Source: Diorhabda sublineata
Lineage: Eukaryota > Arthropoda > Insecta > Coleoptera > Chrysomelidae
Length of the DNA: 64,000 bases
NCBI RefSeq assembly: GCF_026230105.1
Contig: NC_079474.1
Location: 30,704,294 to 30,768,293 of the forward strand
Reading direction: 5' to 3'
The number at the start of each line of letters is the position of its first letter. Position 1 is the first letter of the stretch. A program made the position numbers and the translations under genes. Below are positions 1 through 13,444 of this stretch, piece by piece. The notes under the pieces were generated by a model. It searched no databases and was not told where the DNA came from. It worked only from the letters and a program-made list of their open reading frames with translations.

Positions 1-3000
1 TTTTTAATGCGTTCTATAACCTCTATGAAAAGTTTCGAAAAGCTAATATGAAAAATAAAAGTTGCATTCTATATAGGGTTAATTTGGTTTTTAAGAAATT
101 TGATTTTTGATATCAGTATACTTTTAAATTCTAATATATACGAATAAAAGTAGCCGTTTGACACTTATATTATATTATATTCAACAGAGGTAGAATTAAT
201 TTCGTAGTATTTCTGTTGTACTAGATGCAGAAAATCTACTATTGCCATTTTCGTATGACAGAAAGTTTAAGCATCAACATTCTCTAGAAATACTTATATT
301 CACGGTATATGTGGGATGGTAATATACATTCATGCGAAGTAGTTCTGCAAAAATTCCAAACCTTTGGAAAAAATGTCGTTAACATGAAATCATGGGATGC
401 TTTTTTTAATAATTTTATATAAAACTGGATTTGATATGAAAATTTGTCTAAAGATTCGAATTGAGAAGATGACAATCTTCTAAATACTAGAAAGAAAAAT
501 TTTCGTAATTGAGTGATGAAAAATGGTGAAATTCAAAGAGCGAAGTGAATATCTCAACCCTTCTGAGAAAAATGTTTCCAACCTCTTGTGGAAACAAAAC
601 ATGCTTTCTTCAATAGAAAGCTATGCCATGAACGGTGAAGAGCAAACTTTTAAGAGTTTTAATGATTAAGAGATGGAAAAAGTCGAGGAAGTTTAATTTG
701 TTGATCCTCGGAGTCGTCATCCTGCTGACGATATTAAAATAGTTTTATCACGAAACCCACACATCCCCTCAAGTTTCATGTCATCTATTAATCTATTTCC
801 TCCACTAACTTCATTTTAATTCTGAAACTGTACATTGCGACTATAAATGGAAATATTAAGGTTATTGAAATTAAGTAATACTAGCTGGCTACTACTCGTT
901 TGACTGTTAAGATACAGGAGAAATGCCAAAAACAACGAGCTTATAACGGTAACACAAAACTTTTTCAACAATAAAGAATATAGAATCAACTTAACAGAGA
1001 ATTTGGCACAATGAAAAGCTTGAATTTATTATATCACAGCAAATAGAGCAGATGAAGTTTTTGTCGATCTTATCTATATCGGAATTAACCCATTCAGTAA
1101 ATAAAATTTATTGACGTTCAAGACTATATCTCTAAATTTAGAATCTGGCGAAATAAAGAAATAAATTTTGGTTCTGCTGGTGAGAAATTTGTTCTTTCTA
1201 ATACAAATTACACATCGCAATTTCAACCTAACATATCGAAATTTTGAAAATAAGAAGTTTTGGGAAAAAGTATTTCTTAGATATTACTTACTAAATAAAC
1301 CAATTAAGAAATTGAAAATAGCTTTTTAGAATTAATATACGACCAAATAAAAGCTAATTCTTCGGTATTTGTCCAGGTAGTGTATTAGTGATCATCCAAG
1401 AATTGAGAAACACGAATTTTAGGACATTCCAACCCTTTCCCACTGATATAACATCACACATTTGTCGAGATTATGTATATATTTGGAAATAATCAGAAGA
1501 AAACAGTTAATTTTATCATTTTTATTTTATAATCTTTAAAAAAATCAACATAAATTCCAATATTTTGGATATCGGAAGAAACAAACGACTAATGAGGAAG
1601 CAATGAATGACTATTTATGTTAATTGAAGATACAAAACTCAATTATTTTGTGTCTATGGATTTTGGACTCACTGCTTTATATTAGCTATGTCTGGTAAAT
1701 GAAGCACTTTATTTTCGTTCTGAATTTGAACATCTTTAGTGTCTACGTCGTTTTTTTCATCCATAAATAATCGTCATCATTCATTGAACAAAGAATTTAT
1801 TAAGCACGTCTAGCTTCAAGTTTTTTAGAACGAATTTGTGCAATAGGTAGCAGAATTTATTTAAACCCATACCAATCATTACTAGATGCAAACTGTTGTT
1901 GATTCAGAGAAAATCTCATATCGATAGTGCTAAATTACTAATAAATATAAACCAAGTTTGTAAATTTTTCGAGTTTTTTTATTCACGTATGAATTTCGCG
2001 TTATGGATTTTGAATGTTAACATGTGATGTCATGTGAAAGTTTCTGACCACCCCCTGCCTCTGGTGATACCCTCCCCCCAGTAAACATGTGACGTTATTC
2101 ATGGATAACCCTTTGACCACAAACTAAATATTCGTTTCATCTCTATAGTCAATAATAGTATCACTTCTTTCTTCTATCAAATAACCTCCCAGATCACAAG
2201 ATTCTTCCTCAATAACTTTTTTAACTGAGGTATTTAAATAGATAGAGGATTTGAAATAGTAATAGATATCGATACAATAAGGGAAAAAAATAATCTTTGT
2301 GGTAGTACTGACTACCACTAGGTTGTAGATTAAGAAATCATTCAGCGGAAAGAGATAAATCATTCGCGCTTATATTCTTTTCCATCGTGATTAACTCTTT
2401 TTTTGATAATGATCGATATATATTAGAAGTAGATGAATGGTATTCCAGTAAGTTTATCATAATATATCGTAATGTTTCATGGAGTTCTACCCTAGTAGAA
2501 TAAAAGCAAGTTGGTTATAATGTTTACGATGAAATTCTGTAAATTTTTTCCCAGGGAAACATCAATTTAGTTCATAAGTTCACATAATGCCAACTAAAAT
2601 GAATCTCAATTAAATCTCAAATACATAAATGGAAATATAAATAGAATTATTTTATCAACAAATATTCACAATTCAGATAAATAAACTGGACTATAACGGA
2701 AATTATAATGGTCTTCTGTTTAACGGTCTGTTTGTTTGGGAAAAAGTCTTAATGTTACACGTTGACAGCGTTTAACATTTATAGAATAAATGAGTGTGGA
2801 ATAAAAGCGCAAAAGAGAAATGCTAAACGCACACATTAATATGTTTTTTTGCTAGTAAAGCAAGGGTGATGTGATGAATGAAAAAATAATCATCCTCGTG
2901 GAAAGTATTAGTTATACTTTATTCTTCATGTTGTTGGATTGTTCAATTTTTTGATGAAATAAATTTTTAATCTTTGCGTGTTTCTCATCTTCCATTTTCG

Positions 3001-4270
3001 TATCTACCAACCTTTTTTTGTTAATATCATTAATTTATTCAACTCCTATATCAAGTCCTTCCTCTTTATCTTTTTATCACAAGACCATGTCGTATTGCTT
3101 AAGATGCATCCTTAGTTATGAATTGAGTAGCCTTTTCTCCATGTTAATTCATACAAGTAGATAATATCTATATCATTATACCATTGTTGTTTGATCTGAC
3201 TTAAGCCTTCTCCTTACAGTTGATTAATCTTCATCAATAAATATGAACTTTGTTTCATTCTATTACTAACACAACTTATAAATCCATTTCTCTCTTTATA
3301 TCCCAAAATAATCAAAGTTTCTACCAATATATTCTGTCTTGACTTACTACCTACAAACCGACAATGATCTCTGTGGAAAAAGTCCTTATTAAAGCTGGTG
3401 GGTTTGTTGATGAAGCCCTTACTAAACCCTAAAGCTTTTCTTTTCTTTGTTAGTAAAGAAATGAAAGGGATGAGGTTAATTAAGACTTAAATTCACTTGG
3501 TTGTTTATTTACGTTAACTAACAGAATTACTAAATCACTTCAATAAAGAACACGATTTTAAACAGGCATGAAAGCTCTGAGAATAATCAAATAGTTTAAT
3601 ATATTTTGAGAGGAACTCTTCAATTTTAGATAAGATTGAAAAGAAATGAAAGAAGATACAACAAGAGTTTCAAAGGGGCTAGGGCAAATATATACATTAC
3701 AAATTAAATATATTGTCCTAATCAATTTTTGTAGAACAACTAAGATAAATATTTGAATATGATATGAATAACACATTTTCTATAATAATTTTAGTATCGC
3801 TGTTGTCTTTATTGAGGTTAATAACCATTCTGGGATTCGTTTCACATTACATTAGTTTCTGTCCAAGTAGAAATTATAACTACCCTATAATCACTTTTAT
3901 CAAGGTAACTAAGTTACTGCCTCTGATGTTTTATTAAAGTTGTACGTCCAATTTAGCTGACCGTAGAATCTATTCCTTCCATACTTCTGCTAAATTCTCA
4001 GTATTAATATTTGACCGTCCCAAATCTCTTTTTAGAAAATCCACCATATTTGCGATTCTACAAAGTTCAAAGTGAAATAAACAACACTACCTGCTAACTA
4101 CATTTGTACATATTTGTAACTGTAGGCGATATTTACACACGTTGAATGAAAAGGGTGGAAATCAATTAAAGTCGTGTTGAATTAGACCTCAGAAAATAGG
4201 CTCATTCGCTTCATTCATATTTCTATTATCCACCTCTTAAATAATTTTTTAATTCAATATTTCGAAAGTA
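1..4270. other. Intergenic, no supported gene
   Basis: I see no recognisable protein, RNA gene or complete element here. A plus-strand frame from the ATG at 523 runs to 819 (98 codons) with only two in-frame TAA codons, at 667 and 694. It could be a decayed coding segment, but I recognise nothing in it. A C-rich patch at about 2050-2085 stands out from the AT-rich surroundings and may belong to an old non-coding repeat. Confidence 0.5.
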
Positions 4271-4412
4271 GGAGGAGAAAACAACTACTTTCCTGAGTAA
4301 TGCCTCGACGATTATTGAATTACTGAACTCCTCTAAAGATCGTGATGGCAGTCGACCTATTTATCGATATTAACATTTCCATTGGCTCGCAATTGCAAGG
4401 AGAAGTTGTAAC

Positions 4413-4447
4413 TACTGATCAGTTTCGACATTATGACGTCTCATCAG
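4413..4447 (-). ncRNA. Hammerhead-ribozyme-like core
   Basis: On the minus strand the conserved hammerhead bases occur in order. CTGATGA (complement of 4441-4447) is followed by a short helix II starting GAC and closing GTC, then GAA, then the palindrome ACTGATCAGT (4414-4423) as a minimal helix III, then A at the cleavage position. Helix II closes with the expected G-C pair and helix III with A-U. A very short, self-complementary helix III is what retrotransposon-borne hammerheads that act as dimers show (known for Penelope-like elements and retrozymes). Against this, I cannot find a good helix I: the flanks before CTGATGA and after the cleavage site do not pair well. It may be a decayed ribozyme in an old retroelement, or chance. 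Confidence 0.4.
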
Positions 4448-4861
4448 AGCAGCGAACATGCCCTTTCACATTAGCATCGTGAGATTTCTGACCACTGTAG
4501 AGTCCCTTCTAATGGGATTTAAACTTCAAATATGACTGAGTTGCCATTCTGTCTTGATTAAGACAGTTCACCCAAACAAATAATTGACTCATTCTACCTC
4601 CACCATTAATATCATCTAACAGAATTTGATAACTTACTTACATAACCTCATGTGGTACCTGTAAAAGTTGATAAATTAAAAATCTCAATTTGCAATTTAG
4701 TCATTGTCAAACAGTTTTGTTAATTTCATATAATTCATGAATTTTGAACAAATTAACAAGTACATCATCCATAATCAATGTGATTTAGTTATTGCGAATA
4801 TCTTCCAACGATTATTGCTAGCAATAGTACATTAACATCTAGGAATCATTCTCAAATTGAA

Positions 4862-5598
4862 CGTAAGTCACTTTTTGGCATATTATTGTTCCTTATTATC
4901 CTGTTCCAAACTTTGTAGATTACATCCACTAGTGCTATACCCTGTGGTTCTCATAGCAGGCTTTCTCACTTTTCTTATAGAAAGGGCATATTACAGCGTT
5001 GTTACAATCATCTGGTAACCGCCCTTCTTCCCAAATATTTCTTATCGATCTGCAGATCCTTTTTTGCAGCTTTCTTTCACCTATTTTCAAAATCTCCGCT
5101 GTGATACCATTTTATGCTCCAATTTCATTATTTTTCATTTGCCTTATTTCCCGTTTTATTTCTGAGTCTAAAGGTTCTTCTAATTCCTTCCATCATCCTG
5201 CTCTGCTGACTGTTAATCCATGATATTAGAGTTTTCTCTATCGCCCAGTATATTATCAACATATTTTTCTCTACAGTGTCTTACTGCTCTCTAGTTTCTA
5301 CTTTGTGCTCTTCACCAAGAGGATTTCTCACTTCTTTGTTCACATTCTTTTCTTCTATTGCTTTCAGTTTCTCCTCCATGCGTCTTTTCCCGGCATTCTG
5401 TTTTTGCCTGTTTTCTCGCTTCACTATATCTGTCTTGTCCTTTTTAATAAACCAATCCTTTTCTGTTATTTTTTCGCCTGTACTAGAGATTCTTGCAAGA
5501 TTTTTATCAATGATGAGTTTGCTTCCATTCCTCAGCATCCTCTATTTTTGGCTTTTCATTCAACTTCGTTATTGATGTGTTCTTGTTTGCAGGAGTCA
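4862..5598 (-). pseudogene. RTE-like non-LTR reverse transcriptase, 5' half
   Basis: The minus strand encodes the linker and first part of a non-LTR reverse transcriptase. From 5538 down there is a Lys/Glu-rich segment (KAIEEKNVNKEVRN), as found between endonuclease and RT. Below 5200 come EIKREIRQMKNNE, NGITAEILKIGERKLQ, IWEEGRLPDDCNNAVICP and FYKKSEKACYENHR, then about VIYKVWNRIIRNN near 4880. These match the RT entry region that ends in the usual I(C/P)P.YKKG...NYRGI.L block of RTE-type elements. The catalytic palm (YADD box) is absent, so the copy is truncated at its 3' side. Several stops and frame changes separate the blocks. It is a dead fragment. RTE is my best clade guess; another endonuclease-bearing clade is possible. 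Confidence 0.75.
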
Positions 5599-5639
5599 GT
5601 CTGCAGTTTGAGGATCTTGAAGTTAGGCTAGTAAAGCAA

Positions 5640-6890
5640 AGTTATCGGCATATGTTAGGTGTTTAATGTGATATAAACGTTATCTTGTGAAACAGTTGCG
5701 TTAATATTAGATGTTTTATTTTGATACTTGACCTTGAAATAACGATCCTTAGAGTAGGAATTGGGAACGACGAAATAATTTGTGGCGGGGAATTTTCTTA
5801 GCTCGTAAAGTAGAATCAAATGCCAGAGTTATCTAGCGCTTGATTTACAGGAATATCCCGGAACAGTACTTTTTATCTTCCAGATCTTGCATGATTGATC
5901 TTGTATTTGCACGAAGGTAGCATGTTCCGCTTTGAATTTGAATTGGTGGTACGGAATCACTTCGCTTTTATCAAGAATGGATATTAATCTGAGTTTCATC
6001 AGCTTCTCTAACAGTTGTATAGGAGAATTTTTAAATTGAAGTTTAAAAACATTGCCAACAGATTGGTTGACATATGTACATATGTCTCCATCAATTAATC
6101 ATAATCTGGTATAATGATATTAAGTCTCAATTCCTTTGTTTTTTAATCGGAATAGATTCCGTGTTAACTTGGCTACATACTCACCTACCGTTTCTAATTG
6201 TATCCCCTTTTCCATTATCTTGACTACCTCTCCTGGAAAATAAGAAATTACGCAAGATTACCATAAATTTGCATAGTTACATGCAACTAAACAAACTCGA
6301 AGGATCAAAGAGTTAAAACACCATTAAAGACCTTGTTATAAATATAAATGAGTTAGCATAAAGTTAAGTAAATTCTTTGATAATTCCGTTTGGATATTAT
6401 AGTCATAGAGTAGCAAAGTAGGTATCACAAATTATGTTACATACTGTAATGTTTTTCTTCTCTATTTATACGATTTCTATTCGTGGGGTGAATTAATATA
6501 CACTGACTCTTACAATTTTAATTTATTTAAATACCTCACACTACACTCAACTAATTTATATAATTCACTCATCACTATCACTTAACTAACTTAAATAATT
6601 TATACGGATTCAAATTTATGAAACGAAGACAAAGAGTACTCGCATTTGAGGACTGTGTGCATGTATGCAATTCCTCAATAGTTTTTTGTTTAAAATATTT
6701 AATTATTATCTACTGATCTTATCATTTATACGAAAGTTCATTATTAAACATTCATTATTAAACAGCTAATATATTGTTGGATAAATGGGATTAGACAAGT
6801 TGCTGAAGAAATTGACGTTGTCAATATTCTCTTTCCTCGAGTTTTTAATTCATGTGAGTATTTCGAAAACTGCAGCATTTTGAATTTTCT
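5640..6890. other. Intergenic, nothing clear
   Basis: No supported feature. A short minus-strand frame at about 6130-6237 (PGEVVKIMEKGIQLETVGEY) resembles the segment just before the YLG motif of RTE reverse transcriptases, but it is too short to call. Confidence 0.4.
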
Positions 6891-6901
6891 TCTATAAAAT
6901 A

Positions 6902-7322
6902 ATGATGGTATTCGATCGAATCACAAGTGAAATTGATTCAATACTGAGCTGGAATTTTGTAATTCTCACAGTCACTGAAATCTTTATTATGTCAACAGGA
7001 GAAGTAAAAAATCTTGGAGCAGATCTGGCAAGATACACTTTTTTGAGTTTAATCACAGAGCTAATGAATTCTATCTCCCTCAACAAATCTATTAATCTGT
7101 TTCTGTTATTTGGTACAACCAAATTTACAGAATTTACAGTCAAATAGTCTTCTAAATAGTTGCAAAGAAACTTGGCAAATAGTTTTACATAAAAAATCTG
7201 CGAAAAATGGCAACTTTCCTGAATTTGATTATCTTTCTGGTATTGCTTTCTACAAGTTTTGTGTAAATTGTAAATTCAATCCCGATACTACTAAAACGGC
7301 TAAGAGATATAAGTTTTTCTAA
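6902..7322 (+). other. Unclassified overlapping frames, possible hAT remnant
   Basis: Two plus-strand frames overlap: 6902-7147 (81 codons, begins MMVFDRITSEIDSIL) and 7110-7322 (70 codons). The first has the rhythm of the region before the dimerisation domain in ZMYM1-like hAT transposases (a DRI/EI..R stretch, then a helix-rich part), but no diagnostic motif is present. The second is not recognised. I infer a decayed transposase at best. The opposite strand is also open over 6892-7143, so the signal may be compositional only. Confidence 0.2.
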
Positions 7323-10300
7323 TCAACGCAAAACTGGTGCTTCTTTAAGTTCTGCTGCTACTGGATTTGGACTTGAATCTAGAGAATATGATCCTTGACG
7401 TCTTGTTTTGAAAGTATATTCGTGATAGCATCTGACATTCATTCATTAGTCAGCCTGTTTAACATGAAAGTTCAATGAGGAATACTTCAAAAATAACGAA
7501 TTTATTCGTTAACGATCTTATTCATCAATTATTTACTGGAAAATATCATCAAGCTATACGATTAATTTTAGCAAACTAAAAATTATTTGATATGCTCTGT
7601 GAGACACAATTCATCAAATCTCGCAATCTTAGCGGAAAATAATCGATCGGCATACGAGATTATTTTTGCCACAACCATAGATTTTTAATTTCCAGAATGA
7701 AATATGTTAATTTCGGAATTATCCAAGTAAAAAAAGGGACCTCAACTAGTTCAGCCCATGAATTATTTTAACAGTTTTCCATTAATCATTAATATCATAG
7801 AATGGCACTAAACATTATGGTATGCCTACAATGTCGTTATACATATGAGGATTGAACTGGGGATGAATATCTGTTTAATCGTTATCCATAGTGAATTATG
7901 CTATTAAGTTATTAGCATATTTTCACATTATAAGATCATATTTCACGCTATATGTTATAATTAATATCAATTCACAGATTCCAATTTGTATAATATCCAT
8001 ACAGAGTACTGTATATAATAAAATGGCTTTAAAAAGCTCCACATAAAAAATTTAATAGAAAAGAGTATATTGACTATGTTTCCGATAAGTCTTTTTTGTA
8101 GAACTACTATTATGGGAATATGTATATTATCCATCTTTTTGATACTTTATTACGCAACAGTGATTTGTCTTTGTTGATTGTGAATACATGTGATGAATGA
8201 AAATCTAACTATAGAAATATACGCAATTCAGAACTTATTAATCTACCCTAAGTAATATCTATCAAATGATTTAAACCTGTGGGGATGCGGAAACCCAAAT
8301 CAAAACTCATTTTGATTTGAACGAACTGAGGCCAATCTGGACGTAAGGATTTGAGATCTTGAGCAATCTGTACGAGCATTATGAGAATTGAATTCCGGGT
8401 AAAAAGACAGCAACAGCAAATGGCATCATTCACCATGATATTTCACATACAGTAAAATATTCCCTCATCTCTATTAGAACTGCGAACCTAGATTAACTGA
8501 AGATCTACAATTTATTCGCAGACTTAGGATTTGGTCAATTTCGTTTCCACTGCTTTTATCTATAATATCAACAGATATTTTATGGAAGGTATGTTGTAAC
8601 GATGAAGGTTTGAATAAAAGTCACTTTGAAAAATCTGAACCAGGAGTTTGGTGATGCAGTGTGCTGGTGGAACAAATTATTGCCTGTTTTAATGCGGGAA
8701 CAATTTAAAACGTCCCATTTCGAAATATAATCGTGTATGTGCATCACACCAATAATATGTAATAACTTCTCAATATCCTCCCAGTTTAGGTATCACGTGG
8801 TTTCAACTGTATCCAGTACCACTGGGCAAAAAGGGAACGTAGCGTTTTATAAAAATTAAAATTAACGTTATATGAACTGTCCCCCCAGCTTCAATTTCAT
8901 AATCGTGAGGAGGATACAATATAATTGCTAGCTTTTATCAATGTTTGCCAATTGTTGTTTTGATGTTTATCTTCAAATCCCAATTACTTTAGTCTTGGCC
9001 TGACGCGAACAGTCTCTGTTTAAACATGTAGCCTAAGCGAAAAGCGAAAACTAGAACGTCTGTGTGTTGTCGGTCAGAAACAAAAATTTTAAAAACAAGT
9101 CAAATCAAAACAAAACAAACATTCAATACAGACAGACAACGCACGAAACGTAAATACACACGACCATCTTCTACAACTGCCACTATTGTACTGACAACTT
9201 TATTCTCGCTTTAACAACTTACTACTCGTTCGAATTGTATCTTTGCTATGGTTTACCTTTCTGAGGGTCTTGTAGTTTGATCCTTTTCGAATCTATCTTC
9301 AAATTACAAAAAGGAGCTTTTCGTTATAATTATTGATTGATAAGTAGTACGCATTGAGAAGAAATTCAAATCTCCTTGCTTTTCTCATATTACAATCCGT
9401 TTGTTTGGTTGGCGATCAATTTCACAACTTAACTGAGGGACCATAAATCCAGATTTGTTATAAAAGTGAAAACTCCGGATAATTCAATGGCAATTCAATG
9501 CATATTATTTATTAATTCAGATGCATAATCCTTCTGGAGCCACATTTAGTTTAGCACCTGATTCCAGTTAAAATAAATTTCCAATTTTCTTACATGAAAT
9601 TCGGCGTGTGAGGACATCTTCCTAATTAAAACAAAGTAAGTTAGCTAAATGTTAGTTTACATTGTTTGCGTAGTTGAATATTGTGAAAACTGAAGGTTCT
9701 TAACTCAAACAGAACATTACAAGCTAAGTCAACATAAAAGCGGACATTCAAATTTGTTCTCATTGTATTAAGGAGTCCTGTTCTCTACTATAAACATTAT
9801 TCGCAGGAATACGTGACGTTATCTCTCTTGTTAGAGATTCACTTCGACTAGTGTAATTTTCGGGAAGATATTACGGAATATGTACATCTTCAAAAATATT
9901 ATTTATCTAAGTAACAAGCATCACACGTTCACTGGTTTCATACGCGAAATTAACACAGGTGAACGATTAGAATACTTCCTTATTGAGAATTCATTATCCC
10001 TATTATATAGTTGAAATTAAAGGATGTGAACGATTTAACAGCACAGGTAAAACACACTTTTTGATCAAAAAAGTTACGTTTTCAACAAGTAGGTATGACT
10101 AACATATAACAAAACTGGCTAAAAATAACACTGGAAAGCTTAATTTTACTAAAAACTTTCGACAGTCACTATTTGGATGGATTGTATGATCCAGCACATT
10201 TTCTTGATAAAGAATCCATGTTCAATCTTTTCTCTTGTAGAAGAAGAAAAAATATCTTCAATTGATACTGGCCAGTTGACGACTGGTAGTATTGGATTTC

Positions 10301-12540
10301 TATCAACTAAAACCTTCTATATAAATAACTAACCAGTAACACGTAAGCATGACTTCATGGTGTTGTAACACCCCATTGCTTTTTCTTCTCCATAATTTCT
10401 AATGGAACAGATATAAGCATCAAACATCGTTGTTATGAACTTTTACTTCCTTTTAAATAACCGATCTTCTCTCGCCAATTGTATGCGCAAAGAATATTTA
10501 ATTGATGATTACCTCGAGTTATTTTTTCTAGAAGATAAAATGCATTTACGCACGAAGTATTGGACTAACAACTCTCTTTCCAAAGATCAATCCGAAACTG
10601 CTCAACATATTATTTGGAGTTAAGATCCCACTTTCACTTGAATCGCTGTCTGGTCTAGGTCAACTTTTTTGGTGCTCAGAGTTCCCTGAACGTATTGAGG
10701 AACTACATTCCTTTGGTTCTCTATTCTCAACATCTTCATCACGATAGTGTACGCTCATAATTAGCTGATGTACGATTCTAATTACTTTCTGACAATCTTC
10801 CATGTTCACAATAGAAGAACTTATGCAAGGACTCATCCTGCACCCTTGCCCATCCTCTGTAAGTATGTCAATTCCATTCTGTCAATTGGATTTGACATCA
10901 GAAACTAGTCTAGAAAAATCAGAAACGAAACGTTTGAAGACCAAAAAAGTGAAAATTCTCAGCCGAATGCCAAGAAAAACATTAGAAGATGAAGAAAGAA
11001 GCGTAGAAGAAAAAAGCGATATACCCATTACGACAAAAAAGGAGATCTAGACTGGAAGACTGGAATCATCATAAATTTATTGTTGGTTATCTTAGAAATG
11101 CTTAAATTACTCATAAACACATGTAAGTGATACAAACTTATACTATACAATCCTTTTTCCAATAATTAATAATTTCAAATGAGGTTTCACAAAAATTTCG
11201 TTGCTCATTAACTCCAATGCGGATGAAAACAACAGCTAAACTGATTTTGTTACCATACCGAAACAAAAAGTGCCGTTTGTGCACATCTTTTATAAAGCAT
11301 TGTAAGAAGCGGCGAAAAGCCATCACTTGACTAAATGTTTTTATGTCACCACTCTTTTTAGCTATAGTTTCTTTTTTATGGATAGCTCTTAAAAATTGAA
11401 TTTGTGCAAGATTCTCATCCTACCGTGTCACCAAATTTTCTAATTGGCATAGTTTGATTGTACTGATGTAGCAGTACATAATCGGTTAAATCATATAATG
11501 TTCTAGCGTAAACTTTTTTTGAAATGTACCCTATTCCAATGATAGATTACAATCTACTATTAGTGTGATAAGTAACTAACAAATAACTTCCTTAATCATG
11601 ATTTTTTCGACATCCTATTAGTTTACCATTGTCACCCATTTGTATAATTAAACATGAAATTTATCTATAATTATTAAGAATAACCTCTTATTAGTCAATT
11701 GAATTGTTTTTATCATATTTTATAATTTTGTTTAATTTACTTTCACATACAAATATATCTGTTAGAAATTGTAAACCTTAATTACAAAATCCAATGAAAC
11801 TTTCTCTTTCAAAACTCATCCCAAAACGTGCTAACGACAGGAAAACGTGTTAGTTACATTCAAAAGAAACCCTTTCAAATATTTAACAAATAAATCAGCC
11901 GCCCAATAAATTGAGAGGCGTTTTTACAATGTTGCAGATTCGTGAGGTTGAATGAAAAGGATTCTTGTAAATAGCCATGACTCGCGGATTGCTTACTTCG
12001 TATAACTTATTTTAAAAAATTAAAACTCGACATTTTTCTTTAAAGCGAAATATTTTAACTTTTCTTCATAATAAAGTCTTTAAGAAAAACTTCCTTGAAA
12101 CGAATGAAATTAGGAAAATATTTGCAGTTTTTTCATGTTCTTTGAGATGGAATAGTTGCAAAGTTCACAGTAGCAGCGTAAAAATCGAGACTTTACTATT
12201 CTGACGAGATAGAAAAATAAATTATAGTTTAAATATACTAAAAAACACGCTTTCAGCAACAATCAAAAATGAAAGTAAAAATTAATGTCATTATTAAATA
12301 AACGTGGGATGCTTTCTATGACAGTTTTTGACGAATATACAAAGTTTAAATCTGATCGCTCGAAGTAAGATAAAATGAATACAATACAATCTGATAAAAA
12401 AGAGATCAATGAACAATATTATTCTAACTTAAATTACTAAGATTGGAAAACTCAAAACTAGGGTCTTAACAACTAATGCTTCAATAACAACAGCATGTTA
12501 CACTTATCTGCACTATGCTCTGCTTTTTCACTAAATAATT
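7323..12540. other. Intergenic with unrecognised short frames
   Basis: No supported gene. Short plus-strand frames lie at 10435-10623 (62 codons) and 10802-11050 (82 codons; its second half is Lys/Glu-rich, e.g. KRLKTKKVKILSRMPRKT). A minus-strand frame at 8248-8436 is likewise unrecognised. A GTAAGTATG splice-donor-like sequence lies inside the 10802 frame at about 10860, but no partner exon was found. An imperfect inverted repeat of about 18 bp lies at 9057-9077 and 9130-9151. Confidence 0.35.
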
Positions 12541-12547
12541 ATTGCAC

Positions 12548-13444
12548 TTACTCGAAGGGTTTAATCCTCTTAAGTCTTCTGGTCATGTTTGTATTGTCTA
12601 GAATCTGGATTGCCTTGACGTTCACATGATGATGTTCATAGCATCTGGATATTTGGTTGTCATTTGGTTCAGTTTTCATCTGAAGATCTCGATAGATGTC
12701 ACTGTTTCGGCAGTGCCAAGGTCCATCTATGATGTTCCTTATTATCTTATTCTGGGATCGTTGAATAATTTCGATGTTTCTCTTACTAACACAACCCCAT
12801 AGTTGTATGTCATAACTTCAAATTGGTCTCAATATTTGCTTGGATAAAAGTAGTTTGGTGTACATGGAATTTCATCCTGGTAGGCAATACATTCTTTAAT
12901 ATTTAATAACGAGCTCTTCGCGTTTCTTCTCGATATGGACTATCCAACGAAGTTTCACGTCGAGAGTCATACCCAGATATTTTGCTGTATTAGTATAAGG
13001 AATATTAATAGGAATATTAATATTGGGGCTGGTAGCACATCTGAGAAGACAGTTGAATAGAACTTTTTTTTCTTCCAAGGATTTCTCGATACTAACCGTG
13101 ATTCTATGGACTTGATCTATGGTCGATTAGATTTCCTTAAAACCAAATTAATGGGTGGGAATCAATTTTCCATCTTCTATTATCTACTGCAATGTCTTGA
13201 GAAGCAGTTTTCATAGAGCTTTGATATGACAGGCAGCAATAGATGAAACTTCATGAGGATCCTTTCCAGGTTTGAGGATCATAATAATTTCGGCAACTTT
13301 CTACATCTTAGGAACATATCCGATTTTAATAAATTTGGTAGTTGTTTTATAACTTCGCCAGTGATTCCAACATCTTCTGGCTCTGGTTCATTTCTATCTT
13401 CAGGATCTTCTCCATCATCCGATTGGAAGATCGTTTGTAGATGA
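12548..13444 (-). pseudogene. Jockey-type RT relic with internal deletion
   Basis: Read on the minus strand, the order is: RT entry region (HLQTIFQSDDGED, then GEVIKQLP), fingers (KVAEIIMILKPGKDPHEVSS, then LLPVISKLYENCF), then LEEKKVLFNC, after which the frame jumps straight to NTAKYLGMTLDVKLRW and IEKKREEL. The tail follows: YTKLLLSKQILRPI, SYDIQLWGCVSKRN, IIQRSQNKIIRNIIDGPWHC, RNSDIYRDLQMKTE and NTNMTRRLKRIKPFE, ending at the TAA at 12548-12550. In intact Jockey elements the palm with the FADD box, roughly 150-200 residues, lies between LEEKK and the YLG motif; here it is missing without loss of frame. Other frameshifts and stops confirm it is dead. No ORF1 or 5' end is attached. Confidence 0.85.

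Noticed and set aside
6130..6237. Apparent 45-bp micro-exon with CAG acceptor and GTAGGTGAG donor on the minus strand
   Set aside because: The encoded GIQLETVGEY looks more like a short RTE reverse-transcriptase remnant, and no neighbouring exons exist; too short to call either way.
9057..9151. Terminal inverted repeats of a small transposon
   Set aside because: The two words (GTCTGTGTGTTGTCGGTC and the complement of ACAGACAGACAACGCACGA) are imperfect and only about 55 bp apart, with no target duplication.
10802..11050. Host exon with a GTAAGTATG donor
   Set aside because: No acceptor or partner exon was found, the frame runs on through the donor without change of character, and the protein is not recognised.
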